NCBI RefSeq assembly: GCF_039793925.1 | Contig: NZ_JBAMME010000370.1 | Span: 8,614-72,613, forward strand | Length of the DNA: 64,000 bases | Origin: Thermogutta sp039793925 | GTDB taxonomy: Bacteria > Planctomycetota > Planctomycetia > Pirellulales > Thermoguttaceae | Direction of reading: 5' to 3' | Shown: positions 34,852 through 43,853 of the stretch, one piece after another | How the letters are laid out: the number at the start of each line of letters is the position of its first letter | Numbering within the stretch: the first letter of the stretch is position 1 | The notes under the pieces: generated by a model | The model's input: the letters and a program-made list of their open reading frames with translations, nothing else | Databases searched by the model: none | Told to the model about the DNA's origin: nothing | Made by a program: the position numbers and the translations under genes

Positions 34852-35001
34852 CGGCGATCCACCCGCGGTGAAAACACATTGTGTCAAGCCAAAGGGCCGT
34901 TCTTTTCGATACAGTTCATACAGTCGGCCGATCATCGCATCCCTGGAATGGCCCACTCCCTTCTGCCTGGGTCGGCCCCGGAGAAGCCTTCATCCGAATA
35001 G

Positions 35002-35015
35002 AACGGTTCACCGTT
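35002..35015. promoter_or_regulatory. Perfect palindrome at the start of the TPR gene
   Basis: AACGGT-TC-ACCGTT, an exact 6-2-6 palindrome ending 1 base before the ATG at 35017, where a ribosome-binding site would normally lie. It may be an operator, or chance. Confidence 0.35.
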
Positions 35016-35016
35016 T

Positions 35017-36054
35017 ATGACACGGACCGAACGGAATAAACAAACATGGGCGGCGGTCACGGGGCTGGTGATCGCCAGCACTCTCACCTGGTGCGGGTGC
35101 CGCTCGTATCCTTGGTCCCCCGAAAGTATGACGACCGGGAGTAGCCGTCCCACTCCCGGTCTCAATGTTCAGGCCTCCAAAAACGCGGCGCCCGATCAGG
35201 CGTCGTCTCCCACCCAACCGAAAAAGAACTCTCAGCGGGATTCCGAATATATCGCCCAGCTTGCAAAAGCCCGGACTTTGGAACGAGCCGGAAAACTTGA
35301 CGCAGCCCGCGAAATCTACGAACGGCTGATTGTTTGGGCCCCCGAAAGGTACGAGGCGTACCACCGCCTCGCCGTTGTCTGTGACCGCCAGCAGAGGTTC
35401 TTGGAGGCCGAATCGCTCTATACGCAAGCCATTCGGCTCAATCCGAAAGATCCAAATTTATTTAACGACCTGGGCTATTGCTACCTGCTACAGGGGAAAC
35501 TTGACAAAGCCGAACGGGCACTGCTCAAAGCAGTTGGCATTTCCCCTGCCAACGAGCGATACCGCAACAATTTGGGCCTTGTCTACGGTTACCAGGGCCG
35601 ATACCAGGAAGCTCTTGAGCAGTTCCGCCGTGGTGGAAGTGAAGCTGACGCGTGGTACAATCTGGCGTATGTTCAGTGGATCCGGACGGAGGTCGACGCG
35701 GCGCGGCAATCACTTGAAAAGGCCCTCGCAATCAATCCTGGTCACGGACCGGCAAGGGAAAGCCTCGTGCGACTTTCCACTGGGCAATCGTTCTTTCCCG
35801 AAAATGCGCTTGCCAGCCGTTCGTGGCAACCGTATCAAAACGCACCTGAGTCGATTGCGGGTTCAGACGAGCAGTCACCGTCCGACCAGATCAAACAGGC
35901 CGGCTTTCAGGCGTCTTCCGGCACACTCCGACTGGGTCTCAGGGATCGTCCGAGCACTCAAACCCAGCTCGACGTGGCCCGATCATCCTGGGCCCAACGT
36001 GTCCAGCAACAATCAGAGCTTTCCTCCGCCCCAGAAGGCGGAAACCCTTATTGA
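35017..36054 (+). CDS. TPR-repeat envelope protein
   Basis: 345 residues. The N-terminus has a hydrophobic stretch (about 11-27) ending in TWCGCRS; it resembles a lipoprotein signal but the residues before the Cys do not fit a standard lipobox. Tetratricopeptide repeats span about 75-255 (AKARTLERAGKLDAAREIYERLI, YEAYHRLAVVCDRQQRFLEAE, LFNDLGYCYLLQGKLDKAERAL, YRNNLGLVYGYQGRYQEALEQF, WYNLAYVQWIRTEVDAARQSL). TPRs hold protein partners. The C-terminal 90 residues are Ser/Gln-rich. No clear ribosome-binding site is present. Its 3' end overlaps the convergent GDSL gene by 7 bases. Confidence 0.85.
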   Translation: MTRTERNKQTWAAVTGLVIASTLTWCGCRSYPWSPESMTTGSSRPTPGLNVQASKNAAPDQASSPTQPKKNSQRDSEYIAQLAKARTLERAGKLDAAREIYERLIVWAPERYEAYHRLAVVCDRQQRFLEAESLYTQAIRLNPKDPNLFNDLGYCYLLQGKLDKAERALLKAVGISPANERYRNNLGLVYGYQGRYQEALEQFRRGGSEADAWYNLAYVQWIRTEVDAARQSLEKALAINPGHGPARESLVRLSTGQSFFPENALASRSWQPYQNAPESIAGSDEQSPSDQIKQAGFQASSGTLRLGLRDRPSTQTQLDVARSSWAQRVQQQSELSSAPEGGNPY

Positions 36055-36827
36055 ACAGGCGAGGGCGCAAAGAATCTCTCGAGAATTCTTCCGAGGATTG
36101 CCTCACCCCTCGCGTTCGCGTGAACGATATCCCGCTTGAACCAATAGATATCCTCGCCGCACGTTCGGATGTACTGCCCCCATGGTCCCGTCATGTCCAG
36201 AAACCCCGTTTTTTCTTCTTCAGCGAGTTTCTTCAATCGCCCGCGAAAGCTGTTATCCTCTAATGGGATCTCAAAAGTCCACTCGGGATCGACACGCGGG
36301 TCCTTGTGCCCGAAACAAGGCGTCATCAGAAGAATGTCAGGGTCTGGGTCCAATTCCGCTCGAACCTGGCGAATGACTTCCCGCACCGATTCGATATCGT
36401 CGCGATGACTGATGCCCCCGATCATAAGTAGATCAGGTTTGTATTTGAGGACATACTCTTGAAGTTGAACGGGGTCTTTGTAATACCAGCAACCCGTGCT
36501 GCCGCGGACGGACGTGATCTTTTCAATATGAGCACCGGGATAGTGACGCTCGACAAGTTTTTCCCATGCAGAACGACTTGTATCGTTGACGATGCTGTCG
36601 CCAAGCATGACCACCCGGAGAGTTCCACCGCGCCGAAGAATTTCCATCGTCCGATCCAGATACCGCCAACGGTCGGCTGGCGGCGTCCATTGCAATGGAG
36701 ACATCTCGCTGTAAATAAAGTCGATTCGCTCTAAGACCGGATCGATAGGCTTTTGCCCTTCCTTAGCCGCCGCAAGCGTACTGTAACACCCGGTTAAAAC
36801 CAAAAACAACAATACTTTTCGGACCAT
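36048..36827 (-). CDS. Secreted SGNH/GDSL-type hydrolase
   Basis: 259 residues with a signal peptide (MVRKVLLFLVLTGCYSTLAAA). The SGNH blocks are visible: GDSI (block I with the catalytic Ser), a Gly in GSTG, GGIS in the place of GxN, and DIVHANARG with the catalytic Asp and His near the end. Members are esterases, often deacetylating polysaccharides. I chose the ATG ending at 36827 because GGGGGTGC lies just ahead; an ATG 10 codons upstream is weaker. It converges on and overlaps the end of the TPR gene. Confidence 0.82.
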   Translation of the reverse strand: MVRKVLLFLVLTGCYSTLAAAKEGQKPIDPVLERIDFIYSEMSPLQWTPPADRWRYLDRTMEILRRGGTLRVVMLGDSIVNDTSRSAWEKLVERHYPGAHIEKITSVRGSTGCWYYKDPVQLQEYVLKYKPDLLMIGGISHRDDIESVREVIRQVRAELDPDPDILLMTPCFGHKDPRVDPEWTFEIPLEDNSFRGRLKKLAEEEKTGFLDMTGPWGQYIRTCGEDIYWFKRDIVHANARGEAILGRILERFFAPSPVQ

Positions 36828-37227
36828 CGCTGCACCCCCAATGTCTCGGGCATACATGAGCCACCGAAATTAATTGACCGCGCCATCCCTAGTGACGTCG
36901 ACTCGCTACGCTTTGCCAAGATTAGCTCGTTTTTCGACCGGACGCCAGTGGGCCGACGTAAAACGCCCGATCTGGTGAGAGGCTTTCCATTCGCCACCTA
37001 CCGGTTCAGACCTCGCTACCTGCGCACCTTTGCTTCACCCCGGCGAAAAGGAAGCGAAAACGGCAGAACATAGCAAACACAACAAGGAAAACACCAAACT
37101 GCGAAGTCCGCAGAAGCTCATGACGCGGAATAGCACTGAATGCCGTAGCAATACGGGAGCCACAGATAAGTCGAAACAGTTTAGAAGTTCACACTCGGTG
37201 GCCATCGAACTCAGCCGCTCGCGCCAA
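36828..37227. other. Intergenic region before tRNA-Leu, nothing recognised
   Basis: 400 bases between the GDSL gene and tRNA-Leu, both on the minus strand. There is no supported gene and no T-tract terminator for the tRNA. Part of it is AT-rich and purine-rich (about 37040-37150). The GDSL gene promoter must lie here or further upstream. Confidence 0.4.
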
Positions 37228-37310
37228 TGCCGGAGGTGGGAGTTGAACCCACACGGCCCGAAGGCCACTGGATTTTGAGTCCAGCGCGTCTGCCATTCCG
37301 CCACTCCGGC
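37228..37310 (-). tRNA. tRNA-Leu (anticodon CAA)
   Basis: An 83-base type II tRNA. The acceptor stem is GCCGGAG/CTCCGGC, the anticodon stem is CTGGA/TCCAG with loop CTCAAAA (anticodon CAA), the long variable arm is GGCCTTCGGGCC-like, and the T arm is GTGGG TTCAACT CCCAC. The discriminator is A. The 3' CCA is not encoded. It reads UUG leucine codons. Confidence 0.95.
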
Positions 37311-37776
37311 CCAGTCCTTCCCCACGGCAAGCGGCAAGCCGCAGGGCGGGTTCTCGTTACCGCATCCGGCTGCGACGGTTACAACCTTTGCACCCGGCGC
37401 ACTTCCTGAGCTCCCAGCCCGCGCGCCCCGTCTTTTTATGTCTCTTAAGTATCCTCGTAAACCGACGGGATGGCAAGTCCCGGTGCAATGTGAACGCAAA
37501 GGCCACCGCACAAGTGTTTGTGTGCCAATAACTTACGCATTACATTGCGAAACAAGCCACGATTGCCAGCAGCGTTCCAATCTGGTAGACTGGATCTTTT
37601 GAGCAGTTCCGCAGTGGAGTCCGAAGGTCTGACCGACTAATCCACGGCAGAACATTCACTTCCTGCGGTGGAGGATTCGGTTCCGGCGAAATTGACGGGC
37701 TGTCCGTGCAATCCCAGTCAGGAAACGCTCGTTTTGGTAGAGATTTCCCACCTCACGGTTACGGATACGTGTGATT
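37311..37776. other. Intergenic region with possible gyrA leader hairpin
   Basis: 466 bases between divergent tRNA-Leu and gyrA. GCAATGTGA (37485-37493) can pair with TTACATTGC (37540-37548; one GU), enclosing GCACA/TGTGC (37508-37525). This is weak evidence for a structured leader or operator. No DnaA-box cluster was seen, so no origin is proposed. Confidence 0.3.
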
Positions 37777-40560
37777 ATGTCTGACGCAACGGATCTTCCT
37801 GAAGCGGAAAATACCCCCCAAGCCAGCACACACTCTGCAGTCGGCGGTAACAGCGACGGCAACCGTCTGATTCCTCTTCCCATCGAGGACGAGCTCAAGT
37901 CGAGCTACCTCACATATGCTATGAGTGTGATTGTTAGCCGGGCGTTACCCGACGTCCGCGACGGTCTCAAGCCCTCGCAGCGCCGCATTCTTGTGGCGAT
38001 GAATGACCTGAACCTGACGCCCGGCGCGGCACGGGTCAAATGCGCGAAGATCTGCGGTGATACGAGCGGAAATTATCATCCCCACGGCGAGAGCGTCATT
38101 TACCCCACGCTTGTCCGGATGGCGCAAGAATGGAATATGCGCTATGTCCTTATCGACAAGCAGGGGAATTTCGGATCGATTGCCGGGCTTCCCCCGGCGG
38201 CCATGCGCTACACAGAGGCCCGGCTGTCGCCGTATGCCGCGATGATGCTGGAGGATCTGGACCTGGACACCGTGGATTTTGTTCCCACATATGATGAACG
38301 GCGTCTCGAGCCCACCGTTCTTCCGTCCAAATTCCCCAATTTGCTAGTGAATGGGGCCACCGGCATTGCGGTGGGCATGTCCACCGAGATTCCCCCTCAC
38401 AACCTCACTGAGATCTGCGACGCTCTTATCGCACTCATTGACGATCCCGATATCACCATTGACGAACTCATGGAAATCGTTCCCGGTCCGGATTTCCCAA
38501 CCGGGGGCATCATCTGTGGGCGACGGGGAATTCGTCAGGGGTATTTGACCGGTCACGGGACCATCGTTATTCGCGCAAGGGNNNNNNNNNNTGTTATCGA
38601 AGAATATCGGGATAATCGTTATCGTATCATTATCAAAGAGATCCCTTTCCAGCAGCAGCGCGACAAAATTGAAGAACGCATCGCGGAACTTGTTACTGAG
38701 GGCAAGATATCCGGGATCGCGAATATTCGCAACGAAAGCGATCTCAAAGAACCTGTTCGCATTGTTCTGGAATTGAAGCGCGATGCGGACCCGGAAATCG
38801 TCCTTAATCAACTCTATGAGTATTCCCCTCTCCAGCAGACATACTCCATCAATCTTTTGGCACTTGTCGACGGCAAGCCCCGACTCCTGAACTTCAAGGA
38901 GCTGCTCCAGGAGTTTGTGCGTCATCGCGTAACGGTTATCCGTCGTAAGACTCAGCACTTACTCTCCAAGGCCCGGCAACGGAAACACACGGTTGAGGGG
39001 CTTCTCCTGGCCCTCGCCAATATCGACGAAGTAATTCGCGTTATCCGCACTTCAGAAACGCAGGCCCAGGCGAAGGAACGCCTCATGGCAATCTCCTGCC
39101 CTGCGGCGATGCTTGCCCGGGCGTTGGGCGACGAAGGCTTCGCACAGTTCCAAAAAGAACGTGGTATCGCCGAAGAGTACTTCCTAACGCCTGTTCAGGC
39201 TGACGCCATTCTGCGAATGACGCTCGGCCATCTCGTCAACCTTGAGCAGGAAAAGCTAGCGTCGGAACACCGCAGTTTATTGGAAAATATCAATGAATAT
39301 AATAGAATCCTGTCTGATGAAAAAAATATCCTTGAGATCATCAAAGAGGAACTGACCGAGATAAAAAACAAGTATGGGGATCCGCGACGCACGGAAATCT
39401 CCGATCAAGAGGTGGGGTCTTTTAATATCGAAGAACTTATTCCCGACGAAATGATGGTCGTCTCCATTAGTTCCGCGGGATATATCAAGCGGACCCCCGT
39501 GTCAGCCTATCGGGCCCAGCGTCGAGGCGGCAAGGGTTTGAAGGGTGCCCGGGTAGATGATGAAGATCCTATCGAGCATGTTTTTCTGGCGGGAACTCAC
39601 GACTATCTCCTGTTTTTTACAAACCTTGGCCGCGTGCACTGGCGAAAGGTTCACGAACTTCCGGAGCTCCCGCGCGATGCCAAAGGACGGGCCATCGTCA
39701 ATCTCCTCAATTTGCAACCGGAAGAAAAAGTAGCCGCCTGCCGACCCGTTCGCGATTTTTCGCTCCCGGATCATTACCTGCTTTTTGCCACCGCCCGGGG
39801 ACTCGTGAAAAAGACCGAGCTCTCAGCGTACGGTCGACCCGTCCGCGGCGGAATTATCGCCATTAAACTGCGTGAGGGCGATGAGCTCGTCGGGGCTGTA
39901 GTCGCCAAAAAAGGAGACGAAGTGCTCCTGGCCACCGCAAAGGGTATGGCCATTCGATTTCGTGAATCCGACGTGCGCCCCATGGGCCGCGCAGCCGCCG
40001 GTGTAAAAGGAATTTCGCTGATCGGAGATGACCGGGTGGTTGGTCTCGTTGTCGCGGAGCCAGACGCATGCTTATTGACAGTGTGTGCCCATGGTTACGG
40101 CAAAAGAACTCCCTTTGGAGCCAGCACCGTCGCTTCTGGCACTGAGGAAGACACGGAGAACGGCGACGAAAGAGAAACAAGTACCGCAGCCGAGGAAGCG
40201 CTTGAGGAAGAACCGTCGGTTGAGGAGCCAGAGGCGGTCGAAGGAAACGGGGATGAGGAAGGAGAGGTCGGCTCTCAGTTCTATTACCGGACACAGCGCC
40301 GCGGCGGGAAGGGAATCCGCGACATCAAGACGGATGCCCGAAACGGCCCCGTGGTGGGAGTGGCCGTCGTGCATGAAGACGATGAGATCCTCATGATGAC
40401 GGCCAAAGGTAAAACGCAGCGATTGCGGGTAAGTGAAATTCGACTTGTCGGCCGGAATACAAAGGGTGTCCGCTTGATGACGCTGGATGAGGGTGATACC
40501 GTCGTGGCGGTTAAGCGGATCCCCGCGGAACCGGGAAACGCCACCGAGAGCCGCGAATAA
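37777..40560 (+). CDS. gyrA: DNA gyrase subunit A
   Basis: About 925 residues. GyrA cuts and rejoins DNA during negative supercoiling. The N-terminal part has RALPDVRDGLKPSQRRIL, GDTSGNYHPHGESVIYPTLVRMAQ and the active-site Tyr145 (AAMRYTEA). The QRRGGKG GyrA box, needed to wrap DNA, is at about 581. A second exact QRRGGKG occurs near 840 in the last blade of the C-terminal domain. Just before it, at about 786-833, lies an insert of some 48 residues that is mostly Glu, Asp, Ala and Ser. Ten N at 38582-38591 interrupt the gene; one missing base would restore RAR-x-VIEEY, as in other GyrA. The ATG at 37777 is used; its ribosome-binding site is weak. Confidence 0.96.
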   Translation: MSDATDLPEAENTPQASTHSAVGGNSDGNRLIPLPIEDELKSSYLTYAMSVIVSRALPDVRDGLKPSQRRILVAMNDLNLTPGAARVKCAKICGDTSGNYHPHGESVIYPTLVRMAQEWNMRYVLIDKQGNFGSIAGLPPAAMRYTEARLSPYAAMMLEDLDLDTVDFVPTYDERRLEPTVLPSKFPNLLVNGATGIAVGMSTEIPPHNLTEICDALIALIDDPDITIDELMEIVPGPDFPTGGIICGRRGIRQGYLTGHGTIVIRARXXXXVIEEYRDNRYRIIIKEIPFQQQRDKIEERIAELVTEGKISGIANIRNESDLKEPVRIVLELKRDADPEIVLNQLYEYSPLQQTYSINLLALVDGKPRLLNFKELLQEFVRHRVTVIRRKTQHLLSKARQRKHTVEGLLLALANIDEVIRVIRTSETQAQAKERLMAISCPAAMLARALGDEGFAQFQKERGIAEEYFLTPVQADAILRMTLGHLVNLEQEKLASEHRSLLENINEYNRILSDEKNILEIIKEELTEIKNKYGDPRRTEISDQEVGSFNIEELIPDEMMVVSISSAGYIKRTPVSAYRAQRRGGKGLKGARVDDEDPIEHVFLAGTHDYLLFFTNLGRVHWRKVHELPELPRDAKGRAIVNLLNLQPEEKVAACRPVRDFSLPDHYLLFATARGLVKKTELSAYGRPVRGGIIAIKLREGDELVGAVVAKKGDEVLLATAKGMAIRFRESDVRPMGRAAAGVKGISLIGDDRVVGLVVAEPDACLLTVCAHGYGKRTPFGASTVASGTEEDTENGDERETSTAAEEALEEEPSVEEPEAVEGNGDEEGEVGSQFYYRTQRRGGKGIRDIKTDARNGPVVGVAVVHEDDEILMMTAKGKTQRLRVSEIRLVGRNTKGVRLMTLDEGDTVVAVKRIPAEPGNATESRE
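38582..38591. other. Assembly gap (10 N)
   Basis: Ten N inside gyrA. The frame requires a true gap of 1, 4, 7 or 10 bases; a single missing base (codon GNT) gives the expected spacing of conserved residues. Confidence 0.95.
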
Positions 40561-40835
40561 GCGTTCCCCATGTGTTGCCCCGTGGCAACCGCGAAAATGC
40601 GTTGGCCAACAAGCTCGCCGGTGTCTCACCCAGGTTCGACGTCTGCCCTCAGTTATGGTGGCAGAAGAAATCAAACGAGAATTCGTCTGCGATGAAAGGC
40701 AACCACCGCCAACCGATCGCTCCGTCTCTTTTCAAGGTGTCGTTCGCCTGACGCTTGTCCACCCCTTCGACGACACGTACACTCATGATTGTCTGTGAGA
40801 GGAAACGACATGGCGCGTAAACATGGGAATAAAGG

Positions 40836-41810
40836 ATGACCGAGCGTGCCCTTATCACGGGAGTCACGGGGTTTGTCGGGCGGCACTTATGTCAGTACCT
40901 CAGGAACCAAGGATATGAGGTAGCGGGTATCGCACACGGACTGCCGCAGTCCTTGGAACCGTGGGGGCAGCTTCCTGAATCGCGAAACGTGCTTTTCTGG
41001 AATCTTGCAAATCCCGGAGGCCCTCCGCGCGATGTCGTTGACTTTCTTGGCACTTTTCGCCCGACCGTGATTTACCATCTTGCGGCAATATCCGTTCCGG
41101 AAATGTGCGGGAACACTCAGCCCACGGACCTCGCTTGGGCGGTGAACGTCGAAGGAACACGGCGGCTTGTGGAGCTTGCTCTTTCGCTTCCGGAGCCACC
41201 CCGAATCATTTTTGCCAGCACGAGCCACGTCTACCGTGTATCCCAGGATGGGATCACGTTTGTTGATGAGACCTATCCGGTGCAACCCCGTAACCCCTAT
41301 GGGCAAACAAAACTGGCAGCAGAACAAATCCTGCAGGAAGCATACCACAGGGACGGGCTTCCCGTAATCATTGTTCGCGCGTTCCCACATACGGGCCCCG
41401 GCCAATCGGAAAAAATGATGTTGGCCGCTTGGGCAGCCCAATTCGCCAGGGGTGACTCGCCCATCAAAATTCACACACTTCAGGCCGTGATCGATATTTG
41501 CGACGTCCGCGACGTGGTTCGCGCGTACCGACTTCTGGCCGAGCAGGGGCAACCGGGCGAGATCTATCTGGTGGGCTCCGGAATTCCCCGCACCAGTGGC
41601 CACGTATTCCGCATTCTTCAAGGGCTGGCCGACCCTGCTCGACCAGTGGTTGAAATACGCCCCGGCCTGAAGTATGATCCGATCGCACGCGTTGACAAAC
41701 TCACGCGTACCACCGGTTGGAAACCGGAAATCCCTCTCGAAACAACCGTCAAAGATACCTATTGTTGGTGGCGCAACTGTTTAAAAAGAAATAGAATTGC
41801 AGAGCATTAA
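40836..41810 (+). CDS. NAD-dependent epimerase/dehydratase, GDP-deoxyhexose reductase-like
   Basis: 324 residues of the extended SDR type. It has ITGVTGFVGRHL (NAD-binding Gly motif), IYHLAAIS, a catalytic Ser/Thr in ASTSHVY, and YGQTK (about 157-161) with the Tyr and Lys. The later blocks RAFPHTGPGQ, DICDVRDVVRAY, GEIYLVGSGI and TGWKPEIPLETTVKDTYCWWR match the GDP-4-dehydro-6-deoxy-mannose reductase (Rmd) group best. It probably makes an activated deoxy sugar for surface polysaccharide. AAAGG directly abuts the ATG. The next gene overlaps or nearly abuts it. Confidence 0.85.
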   Translation: MTERALITGVTGFVGRHLCQYLRNQGYEVAGIAHGLPQSLEPWGQLPESRNVLFWNLANPGGPPRDVVDFLGTFRPTVIYHLAAISVPEMCGNTQPTDLAWAVNVEGTRRLVELALSLPEPPRIIFASTSHVYRVSQDGITFVDETYPVQPRNPYGQTKLAAEQILQEAYHRDGLPVIIVRAFPHTGPGQSEKMMLAAWAAQFARGDSPIKIHTLQAVIDICDVRDVVRAYRLLAEQGQPGEIYLVGSGIPRTSGHVFRILQGLADPARPVVEIRPGLKYDPIARVDKLTRTTGWKPEIPLETTVKDTYCWWRNCLKRNRIAEH

Positions 41811-41853
41811 TCATTTTACCATTTGGTTCGTGAGTTTATTGACAACGAGCAGA

Positions 41854-43785
41854 ATGATCTCGACAAAAAAATATCGTGACGCCTTTGGACTCTCGCCAAT
41901 GCTCTACTGGGCAGTTTACACGACGTTTCTACTTTTGCAAGTTATAGGAATAAGCGACGTCTGGGGTTCGCATGAAGTATTCGAAATTCATGTCTCCCCT
42001 AAGGGGCAAGATACATTCTCAGGGACTGCCCAGCAACCTGTGGCATCTTTGGCGCGGGCGATCGAACTGGTGCGATACATCCGTAAACAAAAGGGGCTCA
42101 ACGTCGATGTTAACGTGGTACTCGATGATGGCGTGTATCGACTGGAGCGCCCGCTTATTATCACGCCTGCGGTAAATCCGGGACCTGGTCATCTCCGCTT
42201 CATCGCCGCGAATCCCGGCAAGGCGATTGTGAGCGGTGGCCGTCTTCTCACCGGGTGGAAGCAAGGCGCTCACCACTGGGAAGTGAGAGTTCCCTCCATC
42301 AACGACCAACCTTTTTTGACGCGAGAGCTGTTTATTAATGGATGCAGGGCTGTTCGTGCGCGAACCCCAAACGAGGGCTTTTTCCGAATCGATCGCCCGG
42401 GCCCCGACAAGAGGACGAGTCTCTTCATCCGACCTCAGGATGCATGGGCGTTCGAGGGCAATATCGTGGGGAGTGAATTCGTCTATCTTCATGACTGGTC
42501 CACTTCCCGTGTCAAGATTTTGTCGTTTGACCCTCAATCTTTACAGGTTGTTTTCAGCCAGAAGATCGGTTGCTCCGCACCTCATTATGAAATCGGCCAT
42601 TGGCCGCACGCCCGATATTTCCTGGAAAATGGCGAGCGGATGCTGGACCTGCCGGGGGAATGGCGGACTGATATGGAAAAAGGCATCATCCTGTATTTCC
42701 CCCGGCCTGGGCAAAAAATGGAAGACGTTGAGGCAGTCGTACCTGTTTTAGAAACGCTCGTGCACGTAGCGGGTGACACCTCGACCGGCGAACGCGTGCG
42801 GAACGTTCACTGGCATGGCATTGTGTTTGAACACTGCCGTTTTAATATACCAGATGCTGGGTACGCAGCCGGCCAAGCAACCATTCATGAACCTCGGCGG
42901 GATCCCCAATCAGCAATTCGGGAAATGATGCCGGCCGCCGTTACCCTGGACCTGGCCGACGGTTGCGCATTCGTCGATTGCTCGTTTCGCCATTTAGGCG
43001 GTTCCGGTCTGTGGTTTCGCCGCGAGTGCCGCGATGGCGTTGTTCGCCGGTGCTTTTTTGACGATATATCGGGAAACGGCATCAATATTGGGGAAACAAT
43101 AACCCGCCCGCTCAAAGATGCGTCGCCCGAATGGACTTCACCATTTAACAACGGGTGTACATACGGCATTCACGTGGTAGATTCCGTCGTTCGTGAATGT
43201 GGCGCCCAATTCTTCGAGGCCGTCGGCATCTGGGTCGGCATTTCGGGCGGGAATGTTATTGAGCATAACGAAGTGGCCCAGTTGCCTTACACAGGAATAT
43301 CTGTGGGATGGAGCTGGAACGACCAACCAACGGGCTGCCGTGATAATCTCGTTCGCGCAAATCATATTCATCACTGCATGCTCATTCTTCACGACGGCGG
43401 CGGTATTTATACGTTGGGACGGCAACCTGGAACCCGACTGCTCAGTAATTTAATCCACGATATTCCACCTAACGAAGACGGTGCCGAGAGTAACGGCATC
43501 TTCATGGACGAAGGAAGCCGTGATATTCTCGTCGAAGGGCAAACCATCTACAATGTCGGGCGCAGTCCGATTCGATTCCATAAGGCGTTGGAAATCACTC
43601 TGCGAAAGAATACACTTGTGTGCCAGCCCGGTGTGCCGCCGTATCGTTACAACCGAACAGATCCAAAAACGCTGCGATTTGAGGACGATCGTGTGGTAGA
43701 AGCCGAGCACTGGGAGCCATCCGCCGAAGTCAAGAACTCGGTTGGTCCACGAGAAACCGCGGCTTTAAGGCCGCGTCCACAATAA
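41854..43785 (+). CDS. Secreted right-handed parallel beta-helix protein
   Basis: 643 residues. An N-terminal hydrophobic segment (WAVYTTFLLLQVIGI) is a signal. The sequence then has FEIHVSPKGQDTFSGTAQQPVASLARAIELVR, the usual opening of these proteins, and a long run of beta-helix turns with VTLDLADGCAFVDCSF, FEAVGIWVGISGGNVIEHNEV and HHCMLILHDGGGIYTLG. Such folds are found in pectate lyases, mannuronan epimerases and other polysaccharide enzymes; no catalytic set is clear enough to name one. The frame is open back to 41797; the ATG at 41854 best fits the signal. It lies between the Rmd-like gene and a sulfatase. Confidence 0.78.
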   Translation: MISTKKYRDAFGLSPMLYWAVYTTFLLLQVIGISDVWGSHEVFEIHVSPKGQDTFSGTAQQPVASLARAIELVRYIRKQKGLNVDVNVVLDDGVYRLERPLIITPAVNPGPGHLRFIAANPGKAIVSGGRLLTGWKQGAHHWEVRVPSINDQPFLTRELFINGCRAVRARTPNEGFFRIDRPGPDKRTSLFIRPQDAWAFEGNIVGSEFVYLHDWSTSRVKILSFDPQSLQVVFSQKIGCSAPHYEIGHWPHARYFLENGERMLDLPGEWRTDMEKGIILYFPRPGQKMEDVEAVVPVLETLVHVAGDTSTGERVRNVHWHGIVFEHCRFNIPDAGYAAGQATIHEPRRDPQSAIREMMPAAVTLDLADGCAFVDCSFRHLGGSGLWFRRECRDGVVRRCFFDDISGNGINIGETITRPLKDASPEWTSPFNNGCTYGIHVVDSVVRECGAQFFEAVGIWVGISGGNVIEHNEVAQLPYTGISVGWSWNDQPTGCRDNLVRANHIHHCMLILHDGGGIYTLGRQPGTRLLSNLIHDIPPNEDGAESNGIFMDEGSRDILVEGQTIYNVGRSPIRFHKALEITLRKNTLVCQPGVPPYRYNRTDPKTLRFEDDRVVEAEHWEPSAEVKNSVGPRETAALRPRPQ

Positions 43786-43853
43786 TCAATGCGGAGGATT
43801 AAAAGGCGCACGGCGTTCATGGCGTTTCTCAAACGATCAAAAAGGAGGAGGCG

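Noticed and set aside
37311..37776. Replication origin next to gyrA
   Set aside because: No cluster of DnaA boxes, no dnaA, dnaN or gyrB nearby; only a weak hairpin is seen.
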